13,316 bases of DNA from an uncultured Collinsella sp. GTDB taxonomy: Bacteria; Actinomycetota; Coriobacteriia; Coriobacteriales; Coriobacteriaceae. The DNA is taken from NCBI GenBank assembly GCA_900547505.1, contig URGY01000034.1, forward strand, positions 1 to 13,316, read 5' to 3'. Both the position numbers and the translations under genes were made by a program. Under the pieces are notes generated by a model. It was given only the letters and a program-made list of their open reading frames with translations. It was not told the DNA's origin and made no database searches. Position 1 is the first letter of the stretch; each line of letters opens with the position of its first letter. Shown here in pieces: positions 6,158 through 13,269 of the stretch.

Positions 6158-6373
6158 CTACTCGGCGACAGCGGACTTCTCCGCTGCGATCTCGCGGGCG
6201 CGCTGCTCCGTGAGGACGCGAGCGATGTCCTTCTTCACGGTGTTGACGCGAGCGGTGTTGTCCAGCTGGCTGGTGGCCATCTGGAAACGAAGGTTAAAGA
6301 GCTCGGCGCGCATTTCCTTCAGCTTCTCAACGAGCTGAGCGTCCGAGAGCTCACGAATCTCTGCGGGCTTCAT
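6158..6373 (-). CDS. rpmC: 50S ribosomal protein L29
   Basis: This is the 71-residue, two-helix L29, located at the tunnel exit where chaperones and the signal recognition particle dock. The N-terminal [18 protein letters not shown] and LFNLRFQMATSQLDN segments match the family. Its ATG shares a base with the rplP stop (TAATG at 6371-6375), and the ribosome-binding site AAGGAGGAG lies within the end of rplP, so translation is coupled. The last ten or so residues (EIAAEKSAVAE) extend slightly past the conserved core. Confidence 0.97.
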   Translation of the reverse strand: MKPAEIRELSDAQLVEKLKEMRAELFNLRFQMATSQLDNTARVNTVKKDIARVLTEQRAREIAAEKSAVAE

Positions 6374-6876
6374 TAGTTCTCCTCCTTGGCGGCGGCGGCG
6401 TCCTCAGCAGCCCACTTGGCCTCGAGAGCGGCCTCCTCAGCCATCTCCTTCTCGATGCGCTGCTCAGCGTTCTTGGCAGCAACAATCTTGGTCTTGATGG
6501 GAAGCTTGTGCTGTGCAAGACGCAGAGCCTCGCGAGCGACCTCCTCGGGCACGCCCTTGACCTCGAACATGATGCGGCCGGGCTTGACGACGGCCACCCA
6601 CTCCTCGGGGTTACCCTTACCAGAACCCATGCGAGTCTCGGCAGGCTTCTTGGTGATGGGCTTATCGGGGAAGATCGTGATGTAGACACGACCGCCACGC
6701 TTCATGTAGCGGGTCATGGCAATACGAGCGGCCTCGATCTGACGGTTGGTGATCCAATGGGCCTCGAGAGCCTGGATACCAAACTCGCCGAAATGCAGCT
6801 CGGTATTACCCTTGGCCTGGCCCTTCATGGAGCCACGCTGCACCTTGCGGTGAAGAATACGCTTAGGGGCAAGCAC
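6373..6876 (-). CDS. rplP: 50S ribosomal protein L16 with C-terminal extension
   Basis: L16 organises helices around the tRNA sites of the 50S subunit. The start [15 protein letters not shown] and the stretches [16 protein letters not shown] and [19 protein letters not shown] are diagnostic. The start is GTG at 6876, overlapping the rpsC stop by one base (TAGTG), with an AGGAGGGG ribosome-binding site inside rpsC. At 167 residues it is 25-30 longer than typical L16. The extra tail (about residues 138-167) is rich in Ala and Glu, low in complexity and probably surface-exposed. Role of the tail is unknown. Confidence 0.97.
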   Translation of the reverse strand: MLAPKRILHRKVQRGSMKGQAKGNTELHFGEFGIQALEAHWITNRQIEAARIAMTRYMKRGGRVYITIFPDKPITKKPAETRMGSGKGNPEEWVAVVKPGRIMFEVKGVPEEVAREALRLAQHKLPIKTKIVAAKNAEQRIEKEMAEEAALEAKWAAEDAAAAKEEN

Positions 6877-7586
6877 TACTGACCCCTCCTCTCGGAGTTA
6901 CGACGACGAGGACGGGAAGAGCCCTCGAGTGCAGGGTTGGGAACAGGCTGGCCCGGGAGCTTCTCGCCCAGGTAGATCCAGACCTTCACGCCGCAGGCAC
7001 CCATGGTGGTGCTGGCGACAGCCGTGCCGTAGTCGATCTTGGCACGGAGGGTGTGCAGAGGCACGCGACCCTCGCGGTACCACTCACGACGGCCCATCTC
7101 GGCACCGCCGAGACGACCGGAGCACTGGATACGGATGCCCTTAGCGCCGGCCTTGCGGGCGGACTGGACAGCCTTGCGCATAGCGCGACGGAAGGCAACG
7201 CGGCCCTCGAGCTGCTCGGCGATAGACTGAGCAACGAGGTTGGCGTCGAGCTCGGGGCGCTTGATCTCGACAACGTCGACGGAGAGCTGGCCCTTGGAGA
7301 CGCCAGCGACCTTCTCGAGCTCGGTGCGGAGGGTATCGATCTCGGCACCCTTCTTACCGATGACAACGCCGGGGCGAGCGGTGAGGATGATGACCTTCAC
7401 CTTGTCGCCAGCGCGCTCGATCTCGACACGGGAGACAGCTGCGCGGGAAAGACGCTTCTCGAGGTACTTGCGGATCTCGAGATCGTTACCGAGGGTCTTA
7501 GCGTAATCCTTCTCTGCGAACCAGCGGGAGCGCCAGTTCTCGGTGATGCCAAGACGGAAGCCGGTGGGGTAGACTTTCTGACCCAT
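6876..7586 (-). CDS. rpsC: 30S ribosomal protein S3
   Basis: The 236-residue S3 forms part of the mRNA entry tunnel and helicase site. It begins [14 protein letters not shown] and has a type II KH domain with GVVIGKKG at residues 73-80. The C-terminal domain has [20 protein letters not shown] and ends in a basic tail, [14 protein letters not shown]. The ATG at 7586 is preceded by AAAGGAGG overlapping the end of rplV, 6 bases away. It overlaps rplP by one base at the other end. Length is within the usual range. Confidence 0.98.
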   Translation of the reverse strand: MGQKVYPTGFRLGITENWRSRWFAEKDYAKTLGNDLEIRKYLEKRLSRAAVSRVEIERAGDKVKVIILTARPGVVIGKKGAEIDTLRTELEKVAGVSKGQLSVDVVEIKRPELDANLVAQSIAEQLEGRVAFRRAMRKAVQSARKAGAKGIRIQCSGRLGGAEMGRREWYREGRVPLHTLRAKIDYGTAVASTTMGACGVKVWIYLGEKLPGQPVPNPALEGSSRPRRRNSERRGQ

Positions 7587-7592
7587 ACAGCT

Positions 7593-7964
7593 TTACGCCT
7601 CCTTTCGAGGAGCAACGACGACGGTGATGTGGGAAGTACGCTTCAGAATGCGAGAAGCGGAACCCTTGGCGCGGGGACGGATGCGCTTAAGCGTCGGACC
7701 CTCGTCAACATAGGCAGCGGCGACAACCAGATTGTCGGCACGCAGACCGTTGTTGTTCTCGGCGTTCGCAACGGCGGAACGGAGAACCTTCTCGACATCC
7801 ACGGCGACGGCGCGGTCGCAGAAGTGAAGGATGTCGAAGGCCTGAGCGACAGGCTTGCGGCGGATCAGATCGACCACCAGGCGGGCCTTGCTGGGGGAAA
7901 CACGCACGTACTTAGCGACGGCGCGAACCTCGGTGGCCTCAGTTTCAATAGACTTAGTTGCCAT
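7593..7964 (-). CDS. rplV: 50S ribosomal protein L22
   Basis: The 123-residue L22 lines the exit tunnel through its long beta hairpin, the site of macrolide-resistance changes in other species. [21 protein letters not shown] and the late [27 protein letters not shown] are characteristic. It has a slightly longer N-terminus ([18 protein letters not shown]) than E. coli L22. The ATG at 7964 follows rpsS by 14 bases, with a GGGGG-type ribosome-binding site overlapping the rpsS stop. Confidence 0.98.
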   Translation of the reverse strand: MATKSIETEATEVRAVAKYVRVSPSKARLVVDLIRRKPVAQAFDILHFCDRAVAVDVEKVLRSAVANAENNNGLRADNLVVAAAYVDEGPTLKRIRPRAKGSASRILKRTSHITVVVAPRKEA

Positions 7965-7978
7965 TTACGGTTAACCCC

Positions 7979-8239
7979 CTATTTGGCCTTGTGGCCACGG
8001 AACGTACGAGTCGGCGCGAACTCGCCGAGCTTGTGACCAACCATGGACTCGGTAACATACACGGGCACATGCTTGCGGCCGTCGTGGACGGCGATGGTGT
8101 GACCAACCATCTCGGGGAAGATGGTGGACGCGCGGGACCAGGTCTTCACGACGTCCTTCTTGCCAGCCTCGTTCATCGCGGTGATACGCGAGAGAAGGCG
8201 AGTCTCCACGAACGGGCCCTTTTTGAGACTTCTGCTCAT
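7979..8239 (-). CDS. rpsS: 30S ribosomal protein S19
   Basis: S19 sits in the head of the 30S subunit and contacts the A-site finger and S13. [10 protein letters not shown] at the start, [22 protein letters not shown] (from about residue 34) and [18 protein letters not shown] near the end are invariant-type segments. The protein is 86 residues, at the short end of the family, lacking a few C-terminal residues seen elsewhere. A TAGGAG ribosome-binding site precedes the ATG at 8239. It lies 32 bases after rplB. Confidence 0.98.
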   Translation of the reverse strand: MSRSLKKGPFVETRLLSRITAMNEAGKKDVVKTWSRASTIFPEMVGHTIAVHDGRKHVPVYVTESMVGHKLGEFAPTRTFRGHKAK

Positions 8240-8271
8240 AAGTGCTTTCTCCTAAAACTCGGTATCCGAAA

Positions 8272-9102
8272 TTACTTCTTACGGCGACGAATGATGTGCT
8301 GGTTCGAGACCTTCTTCTTCTTGCGCGTACGAAGGCCCTTCGTCGGCTTACCCCAGGGGGTAACGGAGGGACGACCAGAGGTGTGGTTCTTGCCCTCGCC
8401 ACCGCCGTGCGGGTGGTCGACAGGGTTCATGACGGTACCGCGGACGGTCGGGCGCACGTTCATGTGACGCTTACGGCCGGCCTTGCCGATGACGATGTTG
8501 GAGTGATCGGCGTTGCCGACCTCACCGACGGTGGCGCGGCAGGTAACGAGGATGCGGCGCATCTCGGAGGAAGGCATACGGACGATAGCGTACTTGCCCT
8601 CCTTACCCATCAGCTGGCAGGAGTTACCGGCGGAACGGGCGATAGCAGCGCCCTTGCCCGGCTGGAACTCGACGGCGTGGATGAGCGTACCGACGGGGAT
8701 GTCGGCGAGGGGCAGAGCGTTGCCCGGCTTGATGTCGGCGTCAGAACCGGACATGATGGTCTGACCGACCTCGAGACCCTTGGGGGCCAGGATGTAGCGC
8801 TTCTCACCGTCAGCGTAGTGCAGCAGGGCGATGCGAGCGGAACGGTTCGGATCGTACTCGATCGTGGCAACCTTGGCGGGCACGCCGTCCTTGTTGCGCT
8901 TGAAGTCGATCACGCGGTAACGACGCTTCACGCCGCCGCCCTGGTGGCGGGTGGTGATGCGGCCGTTGTTGTTACGACCGGCCTTCTTGGGCAGGGGCTC
9001 GAGAAGAGACTTCTCGGGCTTGGTGCAGGTGATCTCGGAGAAGTCGGAGATCGTCTGCCAACGCCTACCAGCGGAGGTCGGCTTAAGGTGCTTTACAGCC
9101 AT
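8272..9102 (-). CDS. rplB: 50S ribosomal protein L2
   Basis: The 276-residue L2 is needed for subunit association and peptidyl transfer. The diagnostic [13 protein letters not shown] segment lies in the C-terminal domain and the protein ends in the usual basic tail. The start is set at 9102 ([14 protein letters not shown]), which fits the family length and has an AAAGGGA ribosome-binding site (9108-9115). The frame is open for a further 25 codons upstream to 9177, but that part has no family similarity and is leader. A 179-base gap separates it from rplW, far wider than usual, with a hairpin, a TATAAA word and an element shared with the rplC leader. Confidence 0.98.
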   Translation of the reverse strand: MAVKHLKPTSAGRRWQTISDFSEITCTKPEKSLLEPLPKKAGRNNNGRITTRHQGGGVKRRYRVIDFKRNKDGVPAKVATIEYDPNRSARIALLHYADGEKRYILAPKGLEVGQTIMSGSDADIKPGNALPLADIPVGTLIHAVEFQPGKGAAIARSAGNSCQLMGKEGKYAIVRMPSSEMRRILVTCRATVGEVGNADHSNIVIGKAGRKRHMNVRPTVRGTVMNPVDHPHGGGEGKNHTSGRPSVTPWGKPTKGLRTRKKKKVSNQHIIRRRKK

Positions 9103-9182
9103 TACAATCCCTTTCAATAGGAATCCGTTAGCCATCGCAGACAGGGATTCGAGGTTCAGCCTCGGGTGCGATGACACCGGAC

Positions 9183-9208
9183 GTATACACGGTTCCGGGC
9201 GTGTCCAT
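9183..9208 (-). promoter_or_regulatory. 26-base element in the rplB leader (shared with rplC leader)
   Basis: Bases 9183-9208 match 11048-11073 at 23 of 26 positions; both begin GTATACACGG and end TCCAT on the + strand. Both copies read on the - strand toward a ribosomal gene, here 80 bases upstream of rplB. ACACG and CGTGT within this copy can pair. On the - strand a TATAAA word (9208-9213) stands immediately before it, so it could be the 5' end of a transcript. It may be a promoter element or a leader site. Confidence 0.55.
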
Positions 9209-9227
9209 TTTATACGCCCAAAACCTT

Positions 9228-9263
9228 GAGCTCCCGCCTCCCCTAGTTGGGAGGCATGAGCTC
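9228..9263 (-). terminator. GC-rich hairpin after rplW (possible attenuator)
   Basis: GCCTCCC (9236-9242) pairs with GGGAGGC (9249-9255) around a 6-base loop. Beyond a two-by-two internal loop, GAGCTC (9228-9233) pairs with GAGCTC (9258-9263). On the - strand the stem starts 18 bases after the rplW stop and is followed by AAGGTTTTGGG, a weak T tract. It may partially terminate transcription or protect the rplC-rplD-rplW mRNA 3' end; it could equally be part of the rplB leader. Confidence 0.55.
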
Positions 9264-9281
9264 ACTCAACAGCAGCGAGTC

Positions 9282-9569
9282 TTAGGCCTGGTTGCCAAAG
9301 ACCTCGATGGTGTCGCCCTCGGCCAGCGTGACGATGGCCTTCTTCCAAGAACGGGTCTTGCCAGCGACATAGCGCACGCGCTTGGTCTTGGGCTTGACCG
9401 TCAGGGTGTTCACGCGAACGACCTTGACGCCGAAGATCTCCTCGACAGCGTCCTTGATCTGATACTTGTTAGCATCCTTGGCGACCTCGAACGTGTACTT
9501 GTTCAGCTCCATGCCGGAGAAGGAACGCTCGGACACGATCGGACGGATGATGATCTCGTGGGCGGTCAT
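9282..9569 (-). CDS. rplW: 50S ribosomal protein L23
   Basis: The 95-residue L23 lies at the exit tunnel and docks trigger factor and the signal recognition particle. IIIRPIVSERSF near the start, NKYTFEVAKDANKYQIKDAVE and the following FGVKVVRVNT stretch are typical. Its ATG (9567-9569) abuts the rplD stop with no gap (TAAATG), and the GGGGAGG ribosome-binding site lies inside rplD, so translation is coupled. Length is normal. Confidence 0.98.
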   Translation of the reverse strand: MTAHEIIIRPIVSERSFSGMELNKYTFEVAKDANKYQIKDAVEEIFGVKVVRVNTLTVKPKTKRVRYVAGKTRSWKKAIVTLAEGDTIEVFGNQA

Positions 9570-10196
9570 TTATGCAAGCACCTCCCCGAAGTGAGCGGCG
9601 ATGTCGGCGGGCATCAGTACAGCGTTGTTGTTGACGAGATCGTAGGTGTTGGCCTCGTCGGCGGTGATGATGAACGTCTTGGGAATGTTGCGGAACGACA
9701 GGTAGGCGTTGACGTCCTCATCGCGAACGATGATGGTCAGACGCTTGCCCTCAAGACCGAGAGCCTTGAGCATGGCGACGGCAGCCTTGGTGGAAGGCTT
9801 CTCGAAGCCGTAGTCGTCGACGAGCACGAGCTCGCCATCGGCCAGCTTGGCGGACAGCGCGGAGCGCATAGCCAGCTTGACCTCCTTGTTGTTCATACGC
9901 TTAGCGTAGGAACGGGGCTTGGGGGCGAAGACAACGCCACCGTGACGCCACTGGGCAGCACGGATGGAACCCTGGCGGGCACGGCCGGTGCCCTTCTGAC
10001 GCCAAGGCTTCTTGCCGCCACCGGAAACCTCAGAGCGACCCTTAGCGGACTGGGTGCCCTGACGCCAAGAGGCCATCTGGCACTTGACGATGTGGTGCAT
10101 AACGTGGATGTTCGGCTCGATGCCGTACACCTCAGCGGCGAGCTCGGCCTCGGCGACCTTCTTGCCCTCGCTGTTCTTTACTTCAAACTTTGCCAT
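9570..10196 (-). CDS. rplD: 50S ribosomal protein L4
   Basis: The 208-residue L4 binds 23S rRNA, and its extended loop reaches the exit tunnel. The loop signature GGGKKPWRQKGTGRARQGS, followed by HGGVVFAPKPRSYAKRMNNKE, is intact. In E. coli L4 also represses the S10 operon by binding its leader; whether that applies here is unknown. The ATG at 10196 has an AAGGAG ribosome-binding site and follows rplC by 46 bases. It abuts rplW. Confidence 0.98.
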   Translation of the reverse strand: MAKFEVKNSEGKKVAEAELAAEVYGIEPNIHVMHHIVKCQMASWRQGTQSAKGRSEVSGGGKKPWRQKGTGRARQGSIRAAQWRHGGVVFAPKPRSYAKRMNNKEVKLAMRSALSAKLADGELVLVDDYGFEKPSTKAAVAMLKALGLEGKRLTIIVRDEDVNAYLSFRNIPKTFIITADEANTYDLVNNNAVLMPADIAAHFGEVLA

Positions 10197-10242
10197 TTAA
10201 GTGTTCTCCTTGGTATGACGCTGGGCTAAATGGGCTGGGCCC

Positions 10243-10863
10243 TTAGGCCATACGGATGGCGACGAGACCATTCTTGGCACCCGGGACAGCGCCCTTGACC
10301 AAGATGAGGTTCTGCTCGGCATCGATGCGGACAACGGAAAGGTTCTTGACGGTAACGCGCTCGTTACCCATGTGACCGGCCATCTTAACGCCCTTGAGGA
10401 CGCGCGCAGGATAGGCGCACTGACCGATAGAACCGGGGTGACGCTGGAAGTGAGAACCATGCGTCATAGGACCGCGGCGCTGACCCCAGCGCTTGATGCG
10501 ACCCTGGAAGCCCTTACCCTTGGAGGTACCGATGACGTCGACCTTCTCGACATCAGCGAAATCAGCGACGGTGACGACCTCGCCGACCTTGTGCTCCTCG
10601 CCGTTCTCGACGCGGACCTCACGAAGGAAGCGGACAGGCTCGACGCCAGCCTTGGCGAAGTGACCAGCCATGGGCTTGTTCACGTTCTTGGCCTTGATGT
10701 CGCCGAAACCGATCTGGACGGCGTCATAGCCGTCGGTTGCCTGAGTTTTAACCTGCGAGACAGCGCAGGGGCCAGCCTGGATGACCGTGACGGGAACGAC
10801 GTTGTCGTCCTCGTCCCAAACCTGGGTCATGCCAATCTTGCGGCCGAGAATCATGCTGATCAA
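10243..10863 (-). CDS. rplC: 50S ribosomal protein L3
   Basis: L3 starts 50S assembly and its central loop approaches the peptidyl transferase centre. [12 protein letters not shown] at the start and SKGKGFQG (114-121) leading to [20 protein letters not shown] are diagnostic. Two starts are possible: TTG at 10863 (206 residues, reading MISMILG) or ATG three codons later at 10854 (203 residues). The TTGGGA ribosome-binding site (10871-10876) is well placed for the TTG and about 16 bases from the ATG, so the TTG is preferred, with moderate certainty. It is the first gene of the cluster here; the usual rpsJ is absent upstream. Confidence 0.97.
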   Translation of the reverse strand: MISMILGRKIGMTQVWDEDDNVVPVTVIQAGPCAVSQVKTQATDGYDAVQIGFGDIKAKNVNKPMAGHFAKAGVEPVRFLREVRVENGEEHKVGEVVTVADFADVEKVDVIGTSKGKGFQGRIKRWGQRRGPMTHGSHFQRHPGSIGQCAYPARVLKGVKMAGHMGNERVTVKNLSVVRIDAEQNLILVKGAVPGAKNGLVAIRMA

Positions 10864-11130
10864 GATATGATCCCAACTCTCGCGTGGTCTTGGGACAATG
10901 CGTACACCACCGAGCGTACGCCCCTAGAGGACCACTACTTACACGACGTGCTCCCCAGCCTTGTATTTCGCCCGGACTACCTGACAACCCTATTAAGCAG
11001 GCATTTTGTCCAGCCAGAATACTCCCCTGGTTTCACACAGCTGTTTAGTATACACGGCTGCGGGCGTATCCATCGAGATTCATATTTCACTCACATTGTT
11101 TACGCAGGTAAAGTGCGTGGAGTCGCCTGG
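10864..11130 (-). promoter_or_regulatory. Long structured leader region upstream of rplC
   Basis: No credible gene is found here; - strand frames show no S10 sequence. On the - strand, TCCCAA (10890-10895 read in reverse) can pair with TTGGGA (10871-10876), which contains the likely rplC ribosome-binding site. A second 6-base stem joins 10900-10905 (GCGTAC) to 10916-10921 (GTACGC). Further up is the 26-base element at 11048-11073. This layout fits an untranslated leader with translational or attenuation control. The promoter itself is not clear. Confidence 0.55.
11048..11073 (-). promoter_or_regulatory. 26-base element in the rplC leader (shared with rplB leader)
   Basis: This is the second copy of the element at 9183-9208, with 23 of 26 bases identical and the same orientation. 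It lies 184 bases upstream of the rplC start codon. On the - strand it ends in GTATAC followed by T, giving a -10-like TATACT, but the expected -35 is not visible. Its reuse before a second ribosomal gene suggests function in expression. Confidence 0.55.
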
Positions 11131-11267
11131 GCTTGGCAGAGGGGCGGCGAAATATATTAAGTTTGCTGCTCTACAGTCCTGCGCAAGACGGAAAGCACAT
11201 TAAGTGCTTTCCTTTGCGTGCGGAACTCGCGACAAACTTAATATATTTCGCCGCCCCTCTGCCAAGC
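11131..11267. repeat. 35-base perfect inverted repeat around a 67-base core
   Basis: Bases 11131-11165 are the exact reverse complement of 11233-11267. The arms join a GC-rich outer half (CTTGGCAGAGGGGCGGCG) to an AT-rich inner half (AAATATATTAAGTTT). The core contains its own 9-base hairpin, 11190-11198 with 11204-11212, loop ATTAA. Outside the arms the pairing continues imperfectly for about ten bases. No direct target duplication flanks it. It lies between the phosphatase gene and the ribosomal leader, and could be a terminator complex, a MITE-like insertion or an invertible segment. Confidence 0.9.
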
Positions 11268-11312
11268 TCGGGAGACGACACGTTGATGTCTGCCTAACTC
11301 TGCTCGCCCAGG

Positions 11313-11939
11313 CTAATGACTTTGTTGGGGGTCCACTATTTGCTGGAGAGTGAACTTGCATTGGGGCCTGTCACTCTCTCCTTGCAAATCTTCTTCGTCA
11401 AAATCGAAGATCATGATGGCGCAGTTGGGGAGTTTTGTTGGGAGCTCGAAGCCCTCTGGGGCGGCGGCTCTAATGAATTGGCGGCTGGCGCTGCCGTGGC
11501 TTACTGCTAGGAGGGTTTCGATGCCCTCGGAGCCCATGATATTGGTGAGGGTGTCTACCATGCGCGCTTGCAGTGCCTGGCTTCCTTCTCCTCCGAATAG
11601 GATTAAGTCCTCGCCTGGATCCCAGACGTCGGTGGGCAGGGCGTCGTGGGGGCCTTCTTCGAAGGTGCCGTAGCTGCGCTCGATAATGCCTTCACAGGGC
11701 TCGACTGCTGCGTCCGGGCCGAGGAGCTCGCATGCGACGAGACTTGCCGTGTCCATGGCTCGGCCTAAGGGTGATGAGACCACTTTGTCGGGGACGACGC
11801 CGTGGGCCTTGAGCCATGCGGCTGCCATTCCCGCTTGTTTGCGGCCCAGGTCGGTCAACGGTGAATCGCAGCGGCCCTGGACGAGCTTTTTGACGTTGAA
11901 TTCCGTCTGGCCGTGGCGGAGCAGATACAGCCTCTTCAT
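11313..11939 (-). CDS. Histidine phosphatase family protein (phosphoglycerate-mutase-like)
   Basis: The 208-residue protein belongs to the branch 1 histidine phosphatases. LLRHGQTEFN (residues 6-15) holds the phospho-accepting His9; SSPLGRAMDTA gives Arg60; Glu87 in IIERSYG is the likely acid; and SHG (147-149) gives the second catalytic His148. Members dephosphorylate sugar phosphates, phosphoglycerate or cobalamin-pathway intermediates, and the substrate cannot be told here. The acidic C-terminal region, DFDEEDLQGESD, is loosely conserved. The ATG at 11939 has a GGGGAG ribosome-binding site 4-5 bases upstream. It is 39 bases downstream of the CDF transporter gene and probably co-transcribed with it. 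Confidence 0.92.
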   Translation of the reverse strand: MKRLYLLRHGQTEFNVKKLVQGRCDSPLTDLGRKQAGMAAAWLKAHGVVPDKVVSSPLGRAMDTASLVACELLGPDAAVEPCEGIIERSYGTFEEGPHDALPTDVWDPGEDLILFGGEGSQALQARMVDTLTNIMGSEGIETLLAVSHGSASRQFIRAAAPEGFELPTKLPNCAIMIFDFDEEDLQGESDRPQCKFTLQQIVDPQQSH

Positions 11940-11978
11940 ATTCTCCCCTTCTGTATAACTTGCTTTGCCGGCACAGCC

Positions 11979-13133
11979 CTACTCGTGGGTATGCCCTACG
12001 TAGTCTTCGTCGATCGTGATCTTGGCAATCGACTTGGGGTATTCCGATTCGACCCGTTTCGCCAACTCGTGCTTTAGGTCCTCGGTGCTCATTCGCAGAT
12101 CCGAGGGTCGCACGCAGTCAAAGATCACGTTAGTGTGCGTAGGACCCGGCACACAGCGCAAATCGTGAATTGAAAGGCGACTATCGATCTCCTGGGCCAT
12201 GGCGTTGATGCGCAGACGCATGCTTGTCACCTTTGGATCGTCGGTCACGATGGGATCGTAATGGAGCGTGACGATCATACCGTCTTCGTTCCTAAATGCT
12301 TGCTCAATATTGTCGAGCGTGTCGTGACTTTCCAGCGGGCTGGCCTCGGCCGCCATCTCGGCATGCGCACTTGCAAACTTCCTGCCCGGGCCGTAGTCGT
12401 GAACCATCAGATCGTGAACGCCCAAAACGCCGGGATAGCTCATGATCTTGTCTCGAATGTGCTTGACCAGCTTAGGATCGGGCGACTGACCCAAAAGCGG
12501 GCTCACCGTATCTTGAATAAGTTCAAAGCCGCTCCAGCCAATATAGGCGCCAACGGCAAGGCCGACCCATGCGTCAAGATTGATGTGCGTCACCTGCGAA
12601 ACAATTGCGCACGCTAACACGGCGCCTGTGGCAAGGACATCGTTCTTGGAATCCTGCGCGGTCGCATGCAGCGTCTCGGACTCAATACGGTCACCGAGCT
12701 TTTGGTTGAGGGCCGCCATCCAGAGCTTTACAACCATCGAAAGCGCCAGAACTGCCACCAGGGCAAGCGAGAACTCGACAGGCTCCGGGTTGACGATACG
12801 CTCAACCGAGGACTTCACCAGTTCGATGCCAATCAGCAGCACGAGCGCCGCCACGACCAGACCCGAGAGATACTCGTAGCGACCGTGACCGTAAGGATGC
12901 TCGGGGTCGGCCGGCTTGCTCGCCAGCTTAAAGCCCAGCACGCTCACGATATTCGAGCTGGCATCGGACAGGTTGTTCATGGCATCCGCCACGATCGAAA
13001 CCGATCCCGACAGCACGCCAATTGCACCCTTCGCAGCACAAAGCGCAACATTGGCGAGAATACACACCACGCCCGTCAACGTGCCCACGCGCGCACGGTC
13101 GCCCTGCGCACGCTTAACAATCCACTCGACCAT
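11979..13133 (-). CDS. Cation diffusion facilitator family transporter, MntE-like metal site
   Basis: The 384-residue inner-membrane protein exports divalent metal in exchange for protons. Six hydrophobic segments lie between about residues 18 and 210, with the family motif HPYGHGRYEYL at 79-89. The transport site reads N53-x3-D57 in the second membrane helix (ADAMNNLSD) and D161-x3-D165 in the fifth (QDSKND). This N-D/D-D set is the one described for manganese exporters such as pneumococcal MntE, unlike the histidine-containing sites of zinc transporters. The C-terminal cytoplasmic part is long: a dimerisation domain (about 215-295) is followed by a second similar one (about 300-378), with GVHDLMVHDYGPG echoed by SIHDLRCVPGPTH. 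The ATG at 13133 directly follows an in-frame stop; its ribosome-binding site (GGGGGCGG) is modest. Mn export is the best guess. Confidence 0.9.
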   Translation of the reverse strand: MVEWIVKRAQGDRARVGTLTGVVCILANVALCAAKGAIGVLSGSVSIVADAMNNLSDASSNIVSVLGFKLASKPADPEHPYGHGRYEYLSGLVVAALVLLIGIELVKSSVERIVNPEPVEFSLALVAVLALSMVVKLWMAALNQKLGDRIESETLHATAQDSKNDVLATGAVLACAIVSQVTHINLDAWVGLAVGAYIGWSGFELIQDTVSPLLGQSPDPKLVKHIRDKIMSYPGVLGVHDLMVHDYGPGRKFASAHAEMAAEASPLESHDTLDNIEQAFRNEDGMIVTLHYDPIVTDDPKVTSMRLRINAMAQEIDSRLSIHDLRCVPGPTHTNVIFDCVRPSDLRMSTEDLKHELAKRVESEYPKSIAKITIDEDYVGHTHE

Positions 13134-13180
13134 CTACATCCGCCCCCACGGTACTACCTATATATCTATTGCTCAAACGG

Positions 13181-13186
13181 ATTGTA
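13181..13186 (-). promoter_or_regulatory. Possible -10 box for the CDF operon
   Basis: The - strand word TACAAT, one mismatch from TATAAT, lies 48 bases upstream of the CDF start and just downstream of the terminator of the preceding unit. No good -35 is seen 17 bases upstream (CTGGGG), so this is only a candidate. Confidence 0.3.
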
Positions 13187-13212
13187 GTGTAGCCACTTTG
13201 TCCCCCAGATAC

Positions 13213-13245
13213 AAAAAGGCCGCAACCCACACGGGCCACGACCTT
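13213..13245 (-). terminator. Intrinsic terminator of an upstream, off-window unit
   Basis: The arms 13216-13228 and 13233-13245 pair over 13 positions with several G-T wobbles and a 4-base loop. On the - strand the stem is followed by five T (13213-13217 read in reverse). It would end a leftward transcript entering from beyond the contig, making the CDF gene the start of a new unit. Confidence 0.75.
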
Positions 13246-13269
13246 GGAATGTGTCATGCGGGGCTGTCC

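Noticed and set aside
9103..9177. N-terminal extension of L2 by 25 residues
   Set aside because: The family starts at MAVKHLKP; the extra part has no similarity and the ribosome-binding site supports 9102.
9171..10229. 352-codon + strand frame opposite rplW/rplD, and similar long frames at 7053-8036, 8242-9120, 10372-11160 and 3581-4519
   Set aside because: These are antisense open frames caused by GC-rich codon usage; the opposite strand encodes clear conserved proteins.
10864..11312. Hidden rpsJ (S10) gene
   Set aside because: No frame on either strand shows S10 sequence, and the region is occupied by hairpins and repeats.
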